64,000 bases of DNA, from assembly GCF_022846655.1 (NCBI RefSeq), contig NZ_AP025667.1:1525001-1589000 (forward strand), given 5' to 3'. The translations under genes and the position numbers were made by a program. The DNA is from Streptomyces seoulensis. Lineage in GTDB: Bacteria > Actinomycetota > Actinomycetes > Streptomycetales > Streptomycetaceae. The notes beneath the pieces were generated by a model. It ran no database searches. It saw nothing but the letters and a program-made list of their open reading frames with translations, and was not told the DNA's origin. Positions 34,370 to 43,960 of this stretch are shown here, in pieces; position 1 is the first letter of the stretch, and every line of letters begins with the position of its first letter.

Positions 34370-35374
34370 GTGGCGTCCCATCGCCGTGCCGCAACACCCG
34401 GATGCGACCGGGGCGCGGCCGCCCTGTGCGTGCTGTCGGCCGCGGCCGCCGCCCTCGGCGCCGTACCCGCCGCGCACGCGGCGCCCCGCGACGGCGCCCG
34501 CGCCGAACTGGACCGGCTCTACGCCCAGGCGGAGCGCGCCACCGAGGACTACGACCGGGCCGACGAGCGCGCGGACAAGCTGCGCCACGAGGTCCACGAC
34601 GCCCAGGACCACATCGCCCGCACCCAGCAGCGGGTCAACTCCCTGCGGGACCAGCTCGGTTCGCTCGCCGGTGCCGAATACCGCTCCGGCGGCCTCGACC
34701 CGGCGGTCGCCCTGCTCTTCTCCGCCGACCCCGACGACTACCTCGACAAGGCGTCCGTCGTCGACCGGATCGGCGCCCGGCAGGCCGGGCAGTTGCGTGA
34801 ACTGCGGGGCGCGCTGCGCGACCTCGCGCAGGAGCGCGCCGAGGCGGTGGCCACGCTCGGCGACCTGGAGCGCAGCCGCGAGGCGGTGGCCGCGCACAAG
34901 CGGAGCGTGCGGGAGAAACTCGCCCGCGCCCGGCGGCTGTTCGACGCGCTGCCCGGCTCCGACCGCGCCGAGTACACCCGGGGCTCCCGCTCCGGCCGCC
35001 CCGACCTCACCGGCCCGGGGGCGCTCGGCTCCCGCGCCGCCGCCGCCCTCGCCGCCGCCCGCTCCGCGCTCGGCAGACCCTATGTGTGGGGCGCCAACGG
35101 ACCCTCCGGCTTCGACTGCTCGGGGCTGATGCAGTGGTCGTACGCCAGGGCGGGCGTCCAGTTGCCGCGCACCTCGCAGGCCCAGCGCGAAGCCGGACAC
35201 CGCGTCCCGCTCTCCCAGGCCCGCCCCGGCGACCTGGTGATCTACCGCTCCGACGCCAGCCATGTCGCGATGTACGTCGGCAACGGCCAGGTCATCCACG
35301 CACCCCACCCCGGCGCCCCGGTGCGCTACGACTCCGTCGGGATGCTCCCGGTCTCCGCGGTGACCCGGCCCTGA
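34370..35374 (+). CDS. Second secreted NlpC/P60 endopeptidase (paralogue)
   Basis: A 334-residue paralogue of the preceding protein: same MASHRR start, signal peptide ending HAA, coiled coil sharing SADPDDYLDKAS, and C-terminal NlpC/P60 domain (FDCSGLMQW, SHVAMYVGNG, HAPHPG). The catalytic residues are kept. The GTG has AAGGACC upstream. The tandem arrangement indicates an old local duplication. Functional divergence between the copies cannot be read from sequence. Confidence 0.92.
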   Translation: MASHRRAATPGCDRGAAALCVLSAAAAALGAVPAAHAAPRDGARAELDRLYAQAERATEDYDRADERADKLRHEVHDAQDHIARTQQRVNSLRDQLGSLAGAEYRSGGLDPAVALLFSADPDDYLDKASVVDRIGARQAGQLRELRGALRDLAQERAEAVATLGDLERSREAVAAHKRSVREKLARARRLFDALPGSDRAEYTRGSRSGRPDLTGPGALGSRAAAALAAARSALGRPYVWGANGPSGFDCSGLMQWSYARAGVQLPRTSQAQREAGHRVPLSQARPGDLVIYRSDASHVAMYVGNGQVIHAPHPGAPVRYDSVGMLPVSAVTRP

Positions 35375-35403
35375 GCCGTGCCCGTACCCCGTACGATCGG
35401 AGC

Positions 35404-36591
35404 GTGGCCGGCCGGAACAGCGCGTGGCGGACAGCGGCGGCGGGACTGTGCCTGCTGCTCCTGTCGGCGTTCGCCGGATGCGGCCACCCGCCCCCGGACC
35501 AGGCCGAGCGGGCCGAGGTGCAGCGGGTGCTCGACCGGCGGGCGGCCGCCCTGCTCGGCCACGACGAAGCCGCGTACGGCACCACGGGCACCCGCACCCC
35601 CTACGCCCGGCTCCGGGCGCTTCCGCTGGCCTCCTGGACCTACCGGGTCACCGCCCTGCGCCGGGACGGCACCAGCGCCGACGCCGAACTGCGCTACCGG
35701 GTCGCCGGGCAGGACACCGCACCCGTCACCGCCCGCCGCACCCTCACCCTGAGCCGCACCGCAGACGGCGGCTGGTACGTCACCGCCGAGCGGGCCGCGC
35801 ACGGCGCCGGGGAGCAGCTCTGGGACCAGGGCCCGGTCACCGCCGTCACCGGCGCCCACAGCCTGGTGCTGGGCACCGGGCAGAGCGCCGCCGAGCTGCG
35901 CGGCTACGCCCGGCTCGCCGACCGCGCCGTACCGGCCGTCTCCCGCGCCTGGGGCGCCCGCTGGGCGCGGCGGGTCGTCGTCCTCGTGCCCCGCTCGCTG
36001 GACGGCATGGCCGCCCTGCTCGGCTCGCCCGCCGCCCAGTACCGGGGCATCGCCGCCGTCACCACCGCCGAGACACCGGGCGCCGGCCAGGCCCCGGCGG
36101 ACCGGGTGGTGGTCAACCCGGAGGCGTACGCCATCCTCGGTGACCTGGGCAAACAGGTCGTGCTCACCCATGAGACCGCCCATGTCGCCACCCGGTCCGC
36201 GACCACCGCCGCCACCCCGCTCTGGCTGTCCGAGGGGTACGCCGACTGGACCGGCTACCTCGGCACCACCCGCACCCCCGCCGAGGTCGCCCCCGAACTC
36301 ACCCGCGCCGTCGCGGACGGGCGCACCCCGGCCGCGCTCCCGGCCGACAAGGACTTCGGCTTCACCGGCGACCCGGCCGGGCTCGCCCGGTCCTACGAGT
36401 CCGGCTGGCTGGCCTGCCGGATGATCGCCGACCGGTGGGGCGAGGACCGGCTGCGCGCCTTCTACCGGGCCGTGGGTGCCCACCGCACCCGGGCGGGCGC
36501 GGTCGGGAGCGCGCTGGCGAAGGTGCTGGACACCACCCCGGAGGCGTTCACCGCCCGGTGGCGGGCCTACACGCGGGACCAACTGGGCTGA
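35404..36591 (+). CDS. Lipoprotein metallopeptidase (HExxH, gluzincin-like)
   Basis: A 395-residue lipoprotein. The signal ends SAFAGC. A zinc motif HETAH lies in VVLTHETAHVATRS, and a downstream Glu in LSEGYADWTGY gives the gluzincin HExxH...E arrangement, like peptidase MA/M1-type folds. The N half has a SnoaL/NTF2-like look. The GTG lies six bases after TACGAT (35392-35397), suggesting a leaderless transcript. It follows the two endopeptidases and probably acts on the envelope. The substrate is unknown. Confidence 0.82.
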   Translation: MAGRNSAWRTAAAGLCLLLLSAFAGCGHPPPDQAERAEVQRVLDRRAAALLGHDEAAYGTTGTRTPYARLRALPLASWTYRVTALRRDGTSADAELRYRVAGQDTAPVTARRTLTLSRTADGGWYVTAERAAHGAGEQLWDQGPVTAVTGAHSLVLGTGQSAAELRGYARLADRAVPAVSRAWGARWARRVVVLVPRSLDGMAALLGSPAAQYRGIAAVTTAETPGAGQAPADRVVVNPEAYAILGDLGKQVVLTHETAHVATRSATTAATPLWLSEGYADWTGYLGTTRTPAEVAPELTRAVADGRTPAALPADKDFGFTGDPAGLARSYESGWLACRMIADRWGEDRLRAFYRAVGAHRTRAGAVGSALAKVLDTTPEAFTARWRAYTRDQLG

Positions 36592-36597
36592 GCGCCC

Positions 36598-37881
36598 TCA
36601 GGGCGAGACGGTCTTCCCGTCCGCGTGCTCCGCCGAGGCAGGGGCGGGCGCGTCCCGCTCCGGGGACACGGTGGAGCGCCACAGGCGGCGGGCCGCGACG
36701 AGGGAGGCGGCGACCAGCAGGCCGTTGCGCACGAACATCAGCGTCACGCCGTACCAGTCGCTCGTCACCACGTGGACGAAGCCGAGCGGGAACTCCAGCA
36801 CCGTCACCAGGGAGGCCGCCGCGACCATCAGCGCGGGGGCCGTCATCCGGGTCGCCCGGTGGGTCAGGCACACCGCCGCCAGCCCGATCAGCCACACCAG
36901 GTACTGCGGGCTTATCACCCGGCTGGTCACCGTGAACAGCAGCACCGCCGTGAACGCGGCCTCCGCGAGCGTCAGCGCGTCGGTCCGGGCCACCCGCAGC
37001 CGCCACAGCACCAGCCAGCCGAACGCGGCCCCGGTCAGCACCAGCGCGGCCGTGCTCACCACCCCGACGTAGGGGCCGAGGAACTCGATCGAGCCGTAGT
37101 TCAGCAGCACCTGGCCCTCCCAGCCGAAGTGCCGGGCCACATGGAAGACCAGGGCCCCCAGCGACTCCACCTCGGTGCCCCGGTCCCGCTGGAAGGTCAG
37201 GAAGGCGAACGCGCCGGGCATCGACACCGCGAACAGCGCGGCCAGCCCGGAGGCGGTGACCGCCGCCGACGCCCACGGACGGCGCCGGAAGGAGCCCGCC
37301 AGCAGCAGCGCGGGCCACACCTTCACCATCGCCCCGATCGCGGTCAGCACCCCGAACGCGCGCGGATGCCGGGCGGCCACCAGCAGCGCGGCCACGGCCA
37401 CGGCGGTCACCATCACGTCGTAGCGCGCGTACACCGTGGGCCCGAGCAGCGGGACGGCCGCCGTCCACAGCCAGGCCCCGCGCCGCGACCGCTCCGGCTG
37501 CCCGCCGTAGCGCAGCAGCAGGCAGAGCACCGCGAGGTCGGTGACGCAGGCCAGGACGAAGAACGCGTCCGTGTAGTCCAGGAACGGCAGCAGGCCGGGG
37601 GAGAGGACCGCCAGCGCGGCCGCGGGCGGGTACTGCCAGGTGACGTCGTCCAGCGGAAACGTTCCTTGACGCAGGACCTCGTACCAGCCGCGGTAGATCA
37701 CCGACACGTCCGAGGTGACGTCCGGGCCCGTGACGGTGAACACCTTGAACACGGACAGCAGCAGTGCCGCGCGGGTCACCGCCCACACCGCCGCGAGCCA
37801 CGCCGGGAACCGCCCGGCGCCCTTCGTGTCCACGTGATCCCCTGCCGTTCGGTCGTGTGTCGTGCGCGTCGGAAGACTCAT
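36598..37881 (-). CDS. GT87-family polyprenol-phosphate-mannose-type mannosyltransferase (membrane)
   Basis: A 427-residue integral membrane protein with about ten TM helices and the GT87 (DUF2029) layout. An Asp-containing first loop (TGPDVTSDVSVIYRGWYEVLRQG) is followed by WQYPPAAAL. GT-C enzymes of this family transfer mannose from polyprenyl-phosphomannose outside the membrane. M. tuberculosis Rv2181 is of this family and lies in an equivalent neighbourhood. AAAGGACATC precedes the ATG at 37881. The acceptor here (PIM or another mannolipid, or protein) is inferred only. Confidence 0.82.
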   Translation of the reverse strand: MSLPTRTTHDRTAGDHVDTKGAGRFPAWLAAVWAVTRAALLLSVFKVFTVTGPDVTSDVSVIYRGWYEVLRQGTFPLDDVTWQYPPAAALAVLSPGLLPFLDYTDAFFVLACVTDLAVLCLLLRYGGQPERSRRGAWLWTAAVPLLGPTVYARYDVMVTAVAVAALLVAARHPRAFGVLTAIGAMVKVWPALLLAGSFRRRPWASAAVTASGLAALFAVSMPGAFAFLTFQRDRGTEVESLGALVFHVARHFGWEGQVLLNYGSIEFLGPYVGVVSTAALVLTGAAFGWLVLWRLRVARTDALTLAEAAFTAVLLFTVTSRVISPQYLVWLIGLAAVCLTHRATRMTAPALMVAAASLVTVLEFPLGFVHVVTSDWYGVTLMFVRNGLLVAASLVAARRLWRSTVSPERDAPAPASAEHADGKTVSP

Positions 37882-37961
37882 GATGTCCTTTACGGCCGTG
37901 CCCCTGCCACAGACTCCGCCGGACCCGGGCCCCGGCGGCCCACCCGGTAGGGTCGGCGGCG

Positions 37962-39104
37962 ATGCACAAGACCCTGATCGTGACCAACGACTTTCCGCCC
38001 CGGCCCGGCGGCATCCAGGCGTTCCTGCACAACATGGCGCTGCGCCTGGACCCGGACCGGCTCGTGGTCTACGCCTCCACCTGGAAGCGCGGCCGCGAGG
38101 GCGCCGAGGCGACCGCCGCCTTCGACGCCGAGCAGCCCTTCACCCTCGTACGCGACCGTACGACGATGCTGCTGCCCACTCCGGGGGCGACCCGGCGGGC
38201 GGCGGGACTGCTGCGCGAGCACGGCTGCACCTCCGTCTGGTTCGGGGCGGCGGCGCCGCTCGGCCTGATGGCGCCCGCGCTGCGCCAGGCCGGCGCCGAG
38301 CGGCTGGTCGCCACGACCCACGGTCACGAGGCGGGCTGGGCCCAGTTGCCCGCCGCCCGTCAGTTGCTGCGCCGGATCGGCGAGTCCACCGACACGCTCA
38401 CCTACCTCGGCGAGTACACCCGGTCCCGGATCGCGTCCGCGCTCACCCCGGAGGCGGCCGGGCGGATGGTCCAACTGCCGCCCGGTGTCGACGAGAAGAC
38501 CTTCCACCCCGGCTCCGGCGGGGACGAGGTGCGCGCCCGGCTCGGGCTCACCGAGCGGCCGGTCGTGGTGTGCGTCTCCCGGCTGGTGCCGAGGAAGGGC
38601 CAGGACACCCTGATCAGGGCCATGCCGCACATCCTGGCCGCCGAGCCGGACGCGGTGCTGCTCGTCGTCGGCGGCGGCCCCTACGAGCGCGACCTGCGCC
38701 GGCTGGCCGCCGAGACCGGCGTCGCGGACTCCGTACGCTTCACCGGCGCCGTGCCCTGGGCCGAACTGCCCGCGCACTACGGAGCCGGGGACGTCTTCGC
38801 CATGCCGTGCCGCACCCGGCGCGGCGGTCTGGACGTGGAGGGGCTCGGCATCGTCTACCTGGAGGCGTCCGCGACCGGACTGCCCGTCGTCGCCGGTGAC
38901 TCCGGCGGCGCCCCGGACGCCGTCCTCGACGGCGAGACCGGCTGGGTGGTCCGGGGCGGCGAACCCGCCGAGGCCGCCGAGCGGATCACCGCCCTGCTGG
39001 CCGACGAGGGACTGCGCCGCCGGATGGGCGAGCGCGGCCGTGGCTGGGTCGAGGAGAAGTGGCGCTGGGACCTGCTCGCCGAACGGCTGAAGGTGCTGCT
39101 CTGA
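37962..39104 (+). CDS. pimB: GT4-family mannosyltransferase, PimB-like
   Basis: A 380-residue GT-B glycosyltransferase. The N-terminal TNDFPPRPGGIQ glycine-rich loop, WFGAAAPLGLMAPALR, the GT4 motif SRLVPRKGQDTL and the E-X7-E motif region (DVEGLGIVYLEASATGLPVVAGDSGGAPDAV) are all present. It closely resembles mycobacterial PimB (Rv2188c), which adds the second mannose to phosphatidylinositol mannoside from GDP-mannose. TAGGGT lies eight bases before the ATG, so the gene is probably leaderless. It diverges from the GT87 gene. Confidence 0.85.
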   Translation: MHKTLIVTNDFPPRPGGIQAFLHNMALRLDPDRLVVYASTWKRGREGAEATAAFDAEQPFTLVRDRTTMLLPTPGATRRAAGLLREHGCTSVWFGAAAPLGLMAPALRQAGAERLVATTHGHEAGWAQLPAARQLLRRIGESTDTLTYLGEYTRSRIASALTPEAAGRMVQLPPGVDEKTFHPGSGGDEVRARLGLTERPVVVCVSRLVPRKGQDTLIRAMPHILAAEPDAVLLVVGGGPYERDLRRLAAETGVADSVRFTGAVPWAELPAHYGAGDVFAMPCRTRRGGLDVEGLGIVYLEASATGLPVVAGDSGGAPDAVLDGETGWVVRGGEPAEAAERITALLADEGLRRRMGERGRGWVEEKWRWDLLAERLKVLL

Positions 39105-39109
39105 CGAAA

Positions 39110-39134
39110 CGGCGCCGGGGAATCCCCGGCGCCG
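39110..39134. terminator. Bidirectional terminator
   Basis: CGGCGCCGGGG (39110-39120) pairs with CCCCGGCGCCG (39124-39134) around loop AAT, between the convergent GT4 and acyl-CoA synthetase genes. Confidence 0.85.
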
Positions 39135-39151
39135 CTCTCTTCGATGGTGGG

Positions 39152-40960
39152 TCAGGAGGCCGGCTGCTTCGCGTAGATGGCCTCGATCTCGCCCGCGAAG
39201 TCCTTGGCGACCACGTTCCGCTTGAGCTTCAGCGACGGCGTGAGGTGGCCCGACTCCTCGGTGAACTGGGTCGGCAGGATACGGAACTTGCGCACCGACT
39301 CCGCCTTCGACACCGCCGCGTTGCCGTCGTCCACGGCCGTCTGGACCGCCGCGTTCAGGTCCGGGTCGGCGAGCAGCGAGGCCGTCGTCGCGTCCGCGGG
39401 CTTGCCGTGCTCGGCGGCCCAGCGGCCCAGGAACTCCTCGTCGATGGTGACCAGCGCGCCCACGAACGGCCGCCCGTCGCCCACCACCATGCACTCCGCG
39501 ACCAGCGCGTGCGCCCGGATGCGGTCCTCGATCACCGCGGGGGCGACGTTCTTGCCGCCCGCCGTGACGATGATCTCCTTCTTGCGGCCGGTGATCCGGA
39601 GGTAGCCGTCCTCGTCCAGGGTGCCGATGTCCCCGGTGTGGAACCAGCCGTCGGCCAGCGCCTCGGCGGTCGCGTCCGGGTTGTTCCAGTACTCCTTGAA
39701 CAGGTGCTCGCCGTGCAGCAGCACCTCGCCGTCGTCCGCTATCCGCACGACCGAGCCGGGCAGCGGCTGGCCGACCGTGCCGATCTTCTGCCGGTCCCAC
39801 GGGTTGAACGCCGTCGCCGCGCAGGACTCGGTCAGGCCGTAGCCCTCCAGCACCGTGAAGCCGATGCCCCGGAAGAAGTGGCCGAGCCGCTCGCCCAGCG
39901 GAGCGCCGCCCGAGATCGCGTACTCGCCCCGGCCGCCGAGCACCGCGCGCAGCTTGCCGTAGACCAGCTTGTCGAAGACCCTGTGCTTGAGCTTCAGCTT
40001 CAGCGACGGGCCCGCCGGGGTGTCCAGCGCCTTGCTGTAGGCGATGGCGACGTCCGCGGCCTTGTCGAAGATCGCGCCCTTGCCGTCGGCCTGGGCCTTG
40101 GCGCGCGCGGTGTTGTAGACCTTCTCGAAGACGCGCGGTACGCCCAGGATCAGCGTCGGCCGGAAGGCGGACAGCTCGTCGGTGAGGTTCTTGATGTCCG
40201 GGACGCAGCCCAGCTTGATCGGCGCCATCATGGGCGCGACCTGCACCAGCCGCCCGAAGACGTGCGCCAGCGGCAGGAACAGCAGCACCGAGCACTCACC
40301 GGTGCGGAACAGCGGGCGCAGCCGCTCCACGATGTTGCCGCACTCCGCGAAGAAGCTGCGGTGGGTCAGCACACAGCCCTTGGGGCGGCCGGTGGTGCCG
40401 CTGGTGTAGACGATGGTCGCCGGGTCGTCCGCCTTGGCGAGGGAGCCGCGCTCCGCCACGGTCGCGTCCGACACGTCCTGGCCGAGCCGCGTCAGCTCCT
40501 CGAGGCCCCCGGCCTCGATCTGCCACACGTGCTTGAGCGCCGGCAGCGACTCGCGCACCGAGTCCACGGCGGCCGCGTGGCCGTCCAGCTCGACGAAGGC
40601 GGCGGTCGCGCCCGAGTCGGAGAGGATCCAGCGGACCTGCTCCGGCGAACTCGTCTCGTACACCGGCACGGTGACCGCGCCCGCGCTCCAGATGGCGAAG
40701 TCCAGCAGCGTCCACTCGTAGCGGGTGCGGGACATCAGGCCGACCCGGTCGCCCGGCTGCACACCGGCGGCGATGAGGCCCTTGGCGGCGGTGAGCACCT
40801 CGGCGAGGAACTGCCGTGCCGTCACGTCCTGCCAGGCTCCGCCCACCTTGCGTGCGATGACGGCGACGTCCGGGTGCTGGGCGGCGTTTCTGCGGACGAT
40901 GTCCGTCAGGTTGCCGTCGGCGGGGACCTCGTACAAAGCCGGAAGGCTGAACTCGCGCAA
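39152..40960 (-). CDS. Long-chain acyl-CoA synthetase (FadD15-like)
   Basis: A 602-residue AMP-forming enzyme. The P-loop-like motif YTSGTTGRPKG, GYGLTES, GWFHTGDIG and the catalytic Lys region SLKLKRN are present. It activates fatty acids as acyl-AMP and then acyl-CoA. The chosen start is a TTG at 40960 (LREFSLPALYEV) with GAGGAG eight bases upstream; the longer frame has no better site. It resembles M. tuberculosis Rv2187 (fadD15) in sequence type and in lying beside pimB. It converges on the GT4 gene. Confidence 0.9.
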   Translation of the reverse strand: MREFSLPALYEVPADGNLTDIVRRNAAQHPDVAVIARKVGGAWQDVTARQFLAEVLTAAKGLIAAGVQPGDRVGLMSRTRYEWTLLDFAIWSAGAVTVPVYETSSPEQVRWILSDSGATAAFVELDGHAAAVDSVRESLPALKHVWQIEAGGLEELTRLGQDVSDATVAERGSLAKADDPATIVYTSGTTGRPKGCVLTHRSFFAECGNIVERLRPLFRTGECSVLLFLPLAHVFGRLVQVAPMMAPIKLGCVPDIKNLTDELSAFRPTLILGVPRVFEKVYNTARAKAQADGKGAIFDKAADVAIAYSKALDTPAGPSLKLKLKHRVFDKLVYGKLRAVLGGRGEYAISGGAPLGERLGHFFRGIGFTVLEGYGLTESCAATAFNPWDRQKIGTVGQPLPGSVVRIADDGEVLLHGEHLFKEYWNNPDATAEALADGWFHTGDIGTLDEDGYLRITGRKKEIIVTAGGKNVAPAVIEDRIRAHALVAECMVVGDGRPFVGALVTIDEEFLGRWAAEHGKPADATTASLLADPDLNAAVQTAVDDGNAAVSKAESVRKFRILPTQFTEESGHLTPSLKLKRNVVAKDFAGEIEAIYAKQPAS

Positions 40961-41265
40961 AACTGCTGCTCCTCGTAGGGCGCCGGCGCCACGACACTGT
41001 GTGATGCGACGGTGCGGTCCATGGCTCGGGCGGGTGCTCGGGGGGTCCCGCCTGCCGGGGGTGTTCTCCGAAGCACGACCGGACTGCCCGGACGTTACCC
41101 GTCGGTATGACCTCTGGGACAGGGGGTCCGTGCCAGATGTTCGCTGCGTCACACGGGATAACCTGCTTTGGCGCACAGTAGTCCACCTCTTGACCAACGG
41201 GCGAGTAACCGCAGGCCAGAAGCGCCACTGTTCACGTACACCGCACACCTCTACCCTTGATCGCC
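40961..41265. other. Divergent intergenic region, acyl-CoA synthetase / metallophosphoesterase
   Basis: About 305 bases with no convincing gene. TACCCT (41252-41257) lies eight bases before the metallophosphoesterase ATG and is its likely -10 box. No riboswitch or clear operator was seen. Confidence 0.45.
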
Positions 41266-42081
41266 ATGGCTTCCACACCCACCCGGGGCCCCCGGACCCG
41301 CGGCACCCGAGGCACCCGCGTCCACGTGATCAGCGACGTGCACGGGAACGCCCGTGACCTCGCGCGGGCCGGGGAGGGCGCCGACGCGCTGATCTGCCTC
41401 GGCGATCTCGTCCTCTTCCTCGACTACGCCGACCACTCCCGCGGGATCTTCCCCGACCTGTTCGGCGCGGAGAACGCCGACCGGCTCGTCGAGCTGCGCA
41501 CCGCCCGCCGCTTCGAGGAGGCGCGCGCCCTCGGCCGGAAGCTGTGGGCCGGGATCGGCACCGACCGCGACGCCGCCATCGAGCAGGCGGTGCGCCGCCA
41601 GTACGCCGAGATGTTCGCCGCCTTCCCCACCCCGACCTACGCCACCTACGGCAATGTCGACATGCCCCCGCTGTGGCGCGAGTACGCCCGGCCCGGCACC
41701 ACCGTGCTGGACGGCGAGCGGGTGGAGATCGGCGGCCGCGTCTTCGGCTTCGTCGGCGGCGGCCTGCGCACCCCGATGCGCACCCCCTACGAGATCGACG
41801 ACGAGGAGTACGCGGCGAAGATCGAGGCCGTCGGCGAGGTGGACGTGCTGTGCACCCACATCCCGCCCGAGGTGCCCGAACTGGTCTACGACACCGTCGC
41901 CCGCCGCTTCGAGCGCGGCAGCCGCGCCCTGCTGGACGCCATCCGGCGCACCAAGCCCCGCTACTCCCTCTTCGGCCACGTCCACCAGCCGCTCGCCCGC
42001 CGGATGCGCGTCGGCGCGACCGAGTGCGTGAACGTGGGGCACTTCGCCGGGACGGGCAGGCCGTGGGCGCTGGAGTGGTGA
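41266..42081 (+). CDS. Calcineurin-type metallophosphoesterase
   Basis: A 271-residue dinuclear metallophosphoesterase. The motifs appear in order: HVISDVHGN, LGDLVLF, TYGNVD, THIPPEV and LFGHVHQP. The substrate (phosphoester, nucleotide or phosphoprotein) is unknown. The ATG at 41266 is preferred over the in-frame TTG at 41257 because TACCCT ends eight bases before it, giving a leaderless start. It is divergent from the acyl-CoA synthetase gene. Confidence 0.88.
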   Translation: MASTPTRGPRTRGTRGTRVHVISDVHGNARDLARAGEGADALICLGDLVLFLDYADHSRGIFPDLFGAENADRLVELRTARRFEEARALGRKLWAGIGTDRDAAIEQAVRRQYAEMFAAFPTPTYATYGNVDMPPLWREYARPGTTVLDGERVEIGGRVFGFVGGGLRTPMRTPYEIDDEEYAAKIEAVGEVDVLCTHIPPEVPELVYDTVARRFERGSRALLDAIRRTKPRYSLFGHVHQPLARRMRVGATECVNVGHFAGTGRPWALEW

Positions 42082-42208
42082 AGCGGCCCGCGCGCGGCAC
42101 CGGGGTGACGGCCGCCCGGGGGCGGCGCGGTAGCCTTCACGCTGCACACACGTGCGCACCCCGCGCGTGAGAGAACGTTCTTCGGCCGCATCTGGAGGAG
42201 CCACGGCG

Positions 42209-42649
42209 ATGGCGGAACACACCAGTTCGAGCATCACGATCGAGGCGGCCCCGGCCGATGTCATGGCGGTGATCGCCGACTTCTCCCGCTACCCGGACTG
42301 GACCGGCGAGGTGAAGGAGGCCGAGGTCCTCGAGACCGACGGCCGCGGCCGCGCCGAGGAGGTCCGCCTCGTCATGGACGCGGGCGCCATCAAGGACGAC
42401 CAGACCCTCGCCTACACCTGGACCGGCGAGCACGAGGTCTCCTGGACCCTGGTGAAGTCCCAGATGCTCCGCTCCCTGGACGGCAGCTACCTGCTCAAGC
42501 CCGCGGGCACCGACGCCACCGAGGTCACCTACCGGCTCACGGTCGACGTCAAGATCCCCATGCTCGGCATGATCAAGCGCAAGGCGGAGAAGGTCATCAT
42601 CGACCGCGCGCTGGCGGGCCTGAAGAAGCGCGTCGAGACGGGTTCCTGA
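42209..42649 (+). CDS. SRPBCC (START-like, polyketide cyclase/dehydrase) protein
   Basis: A 146-residue SRPBCC fold: N-terminal SSSITIEAAPADVMAVIADFSRYPDW and a long C-terminal helix. It is close to the mycobacterial TB16.3 type (Rv2185c). The fold binds hydrophobic ligands in a deep cavity; the ligand is unknown. GGAGGAG precedes the ATG. The next gene is an ArsA-like ATPase, a pairing also found in mycobacteria. Confidence 0.87.
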   Translation: MAEHTSSSITIEAAPADVMAVIADFSRYPDWTGEVKEAEVLETDGRGRAEEVRLVMDAGAIKDDQTLAYTWTGEHEVSWTLVKSQMLRSLDGSYLLKPAGTDATEVTYRLTVDVKIPMLGMIKRKAEKVIIDRALAGLKKRVETGS

Positions 42650-42731
42650 CCTCCGCCCGCCCCCTTCGGCGGCCTCAACTGCCTTGACGCGCGGCGCGAA
42701 AGAGGCTTCGGCTCCGTTACCGTTCAGCCTC

Positions 42732-43904
42732 ATGCGTACCCTCCTGATCACCGGGCCGGGCGGCAGCGGCCGCACCAGCGTCGCCGCCGCCACCGCGCTG
42801 GCCGCCGCCCGCACGGGCGCCCGCGTGCTCGTGCTGGGCGCCGACCGCGCCGACACGCTCGGCGCTGCCCTCGGCACGGTGACGGGACCCACGCCCACCG
42901 AGGCCGCCGAGAACCTCACCGTCTGGCGTCCCGACGCCGGCGGGCGTTTCCGCGAGGACCTCACCGCCTTCCAGGACCGCGCCGCCACCGTCCTCGACCT
43001 GCTCGGCGCCTCCCGGCTGGACGCCGAGGAGGTCACCCCGCTGCCCGGCGCCGAGGAGCTGTCCCTCCTGCGCGCCCTGCGCGACGCCGCCCTCTCCGAG
43101 CGCTACGACCTGCTCGTCGTCGACCTCCCCCCGCTGCCGCAGGCCCTCGCCCTGCTCGCCCTGCCCGAGGAACTCCGCCGCTACCTGCGCCGGCTGCTGC
43201 CCCCCGAGCGGCAGGCCGCCCGCGCCCTGCGCCCCGTCCTCGGCCGCCTCGCCGGGGTCCCCATGCCCGCCGACTGGCTGTACGAGACGGCCGCCCGCTG
43301 GGACCTCGAACTCGCCGCCGTCGAAGCCGTCGTCGCCGACAAGGGCACCACCGTCCGGCTGGTCGCCGAACCCGGCCCGGCCGGGGACGACGCCGTCCGC
43401 ACCGCCGCACTCGGCCTCGCCCTGCGCGGACTGCGCGCCGAGGCCGTGATCGCCAACCGCGTCCTGCCCGAGTCCGCCGACGGCACCTGGCTCGCGGGCC
43501 CGGCCGCCCAGCAGCGCAAGACCCTGGCCGACTGGGCCGAGGCGTACGACGTACACACCGTCCCCCACCTCGGCCACGACCCGCGCGGCACCGACGACCT
43601 CACCGCACTCGCCCCGCCCGGCGTCAACCCCGCGCCCGCCCCCGTGGAGTGGCCGGTCACCGACCGCCTCGCCGAGGACGGCACCCTCGTCTGGAGCCTC
43701 CCGCTGCCCGGCGCCGCGCGGGACGACCTCGACCTGATCCGGCGCGGCGACGAACTCGTCGTCACCGCCGGACCCTTCCACCGGATCGTCCCGCTTCCCT
43801 CCGCCCTGCGCCGCTGCACCGTCGCCGGAGCCGCGCTGGCCGACGGCGAGCTGTGCGTCCGGTTCGCGCCCGACCCCGCCCTGTGGCCCGCCACGGGACG
43901 GTGA
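42732..43904 (+). CDS. ArsA/GET3-like ATPase-fold protein with altered P-loop
   Basis: A 390-residue SIMIBI-type protein. The N terminus LLITGPGGSGRTSVAAATALAA occupies the position of the deviant Walker A loop (GKGGVGKT), but both Lys residues are replaced (Pro and Arg). An LLVVDLPPLPQALALLALPEEL segment marks the DXXP switch II region. ATP binding or hydrolysis may be changed or lost. TACCGT (42718-42723) lies eight bases before the ATG, so it is probably leaderless. It likely works with the neighbouring SRPBCC and DUF5304 proteins, by inference. Confidence 0.8.
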   Translation: MRTLLITGPGGSGRTSVAAATALAAARTGARVLVLGADRADTLGAALGTVTGPTPTEAAENLTVWRPDAGGRFREDLTAFQDRAATVLDLLGASRLDAEEVTPLPGAEELSLLRALRDAALSERYDLLVVDLPPLPQALALLALPEELRRYLRRLLPPERQAARALRPVLGRLAGVPMPADWLYETAARWDLELAAVEAVVADKGTTVRLVAEPGPAGDDAVRTAALGLALRGLRAEAVIANRVLPESADGTWLAGPAAQQRKTLADWAEAYDVHTVPHLGHDPRGTDDLTALAPPGVNPAPAPVEWPVTDRLAEDGTLVWSLPLPGAARDDLDLIRRGDELVVTAGPFHRIVPLPSALRRCTVAGAALADGELCVRFAPDPALWPATGR

Positions 43905-43960
43905 ACGGACACCCCCGTTCGGGTAACGTCGAAGACGCGAACCGTAGTCAGGAGCCCGCC

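Noticed and set aside
33093..35374. NlpC/P60 tandem as a recent mobile duplication
   Set aside because: The paralogues have diverged through most of their length, no flanking repeats or transposase were seen, and composition equals that of neighbours.
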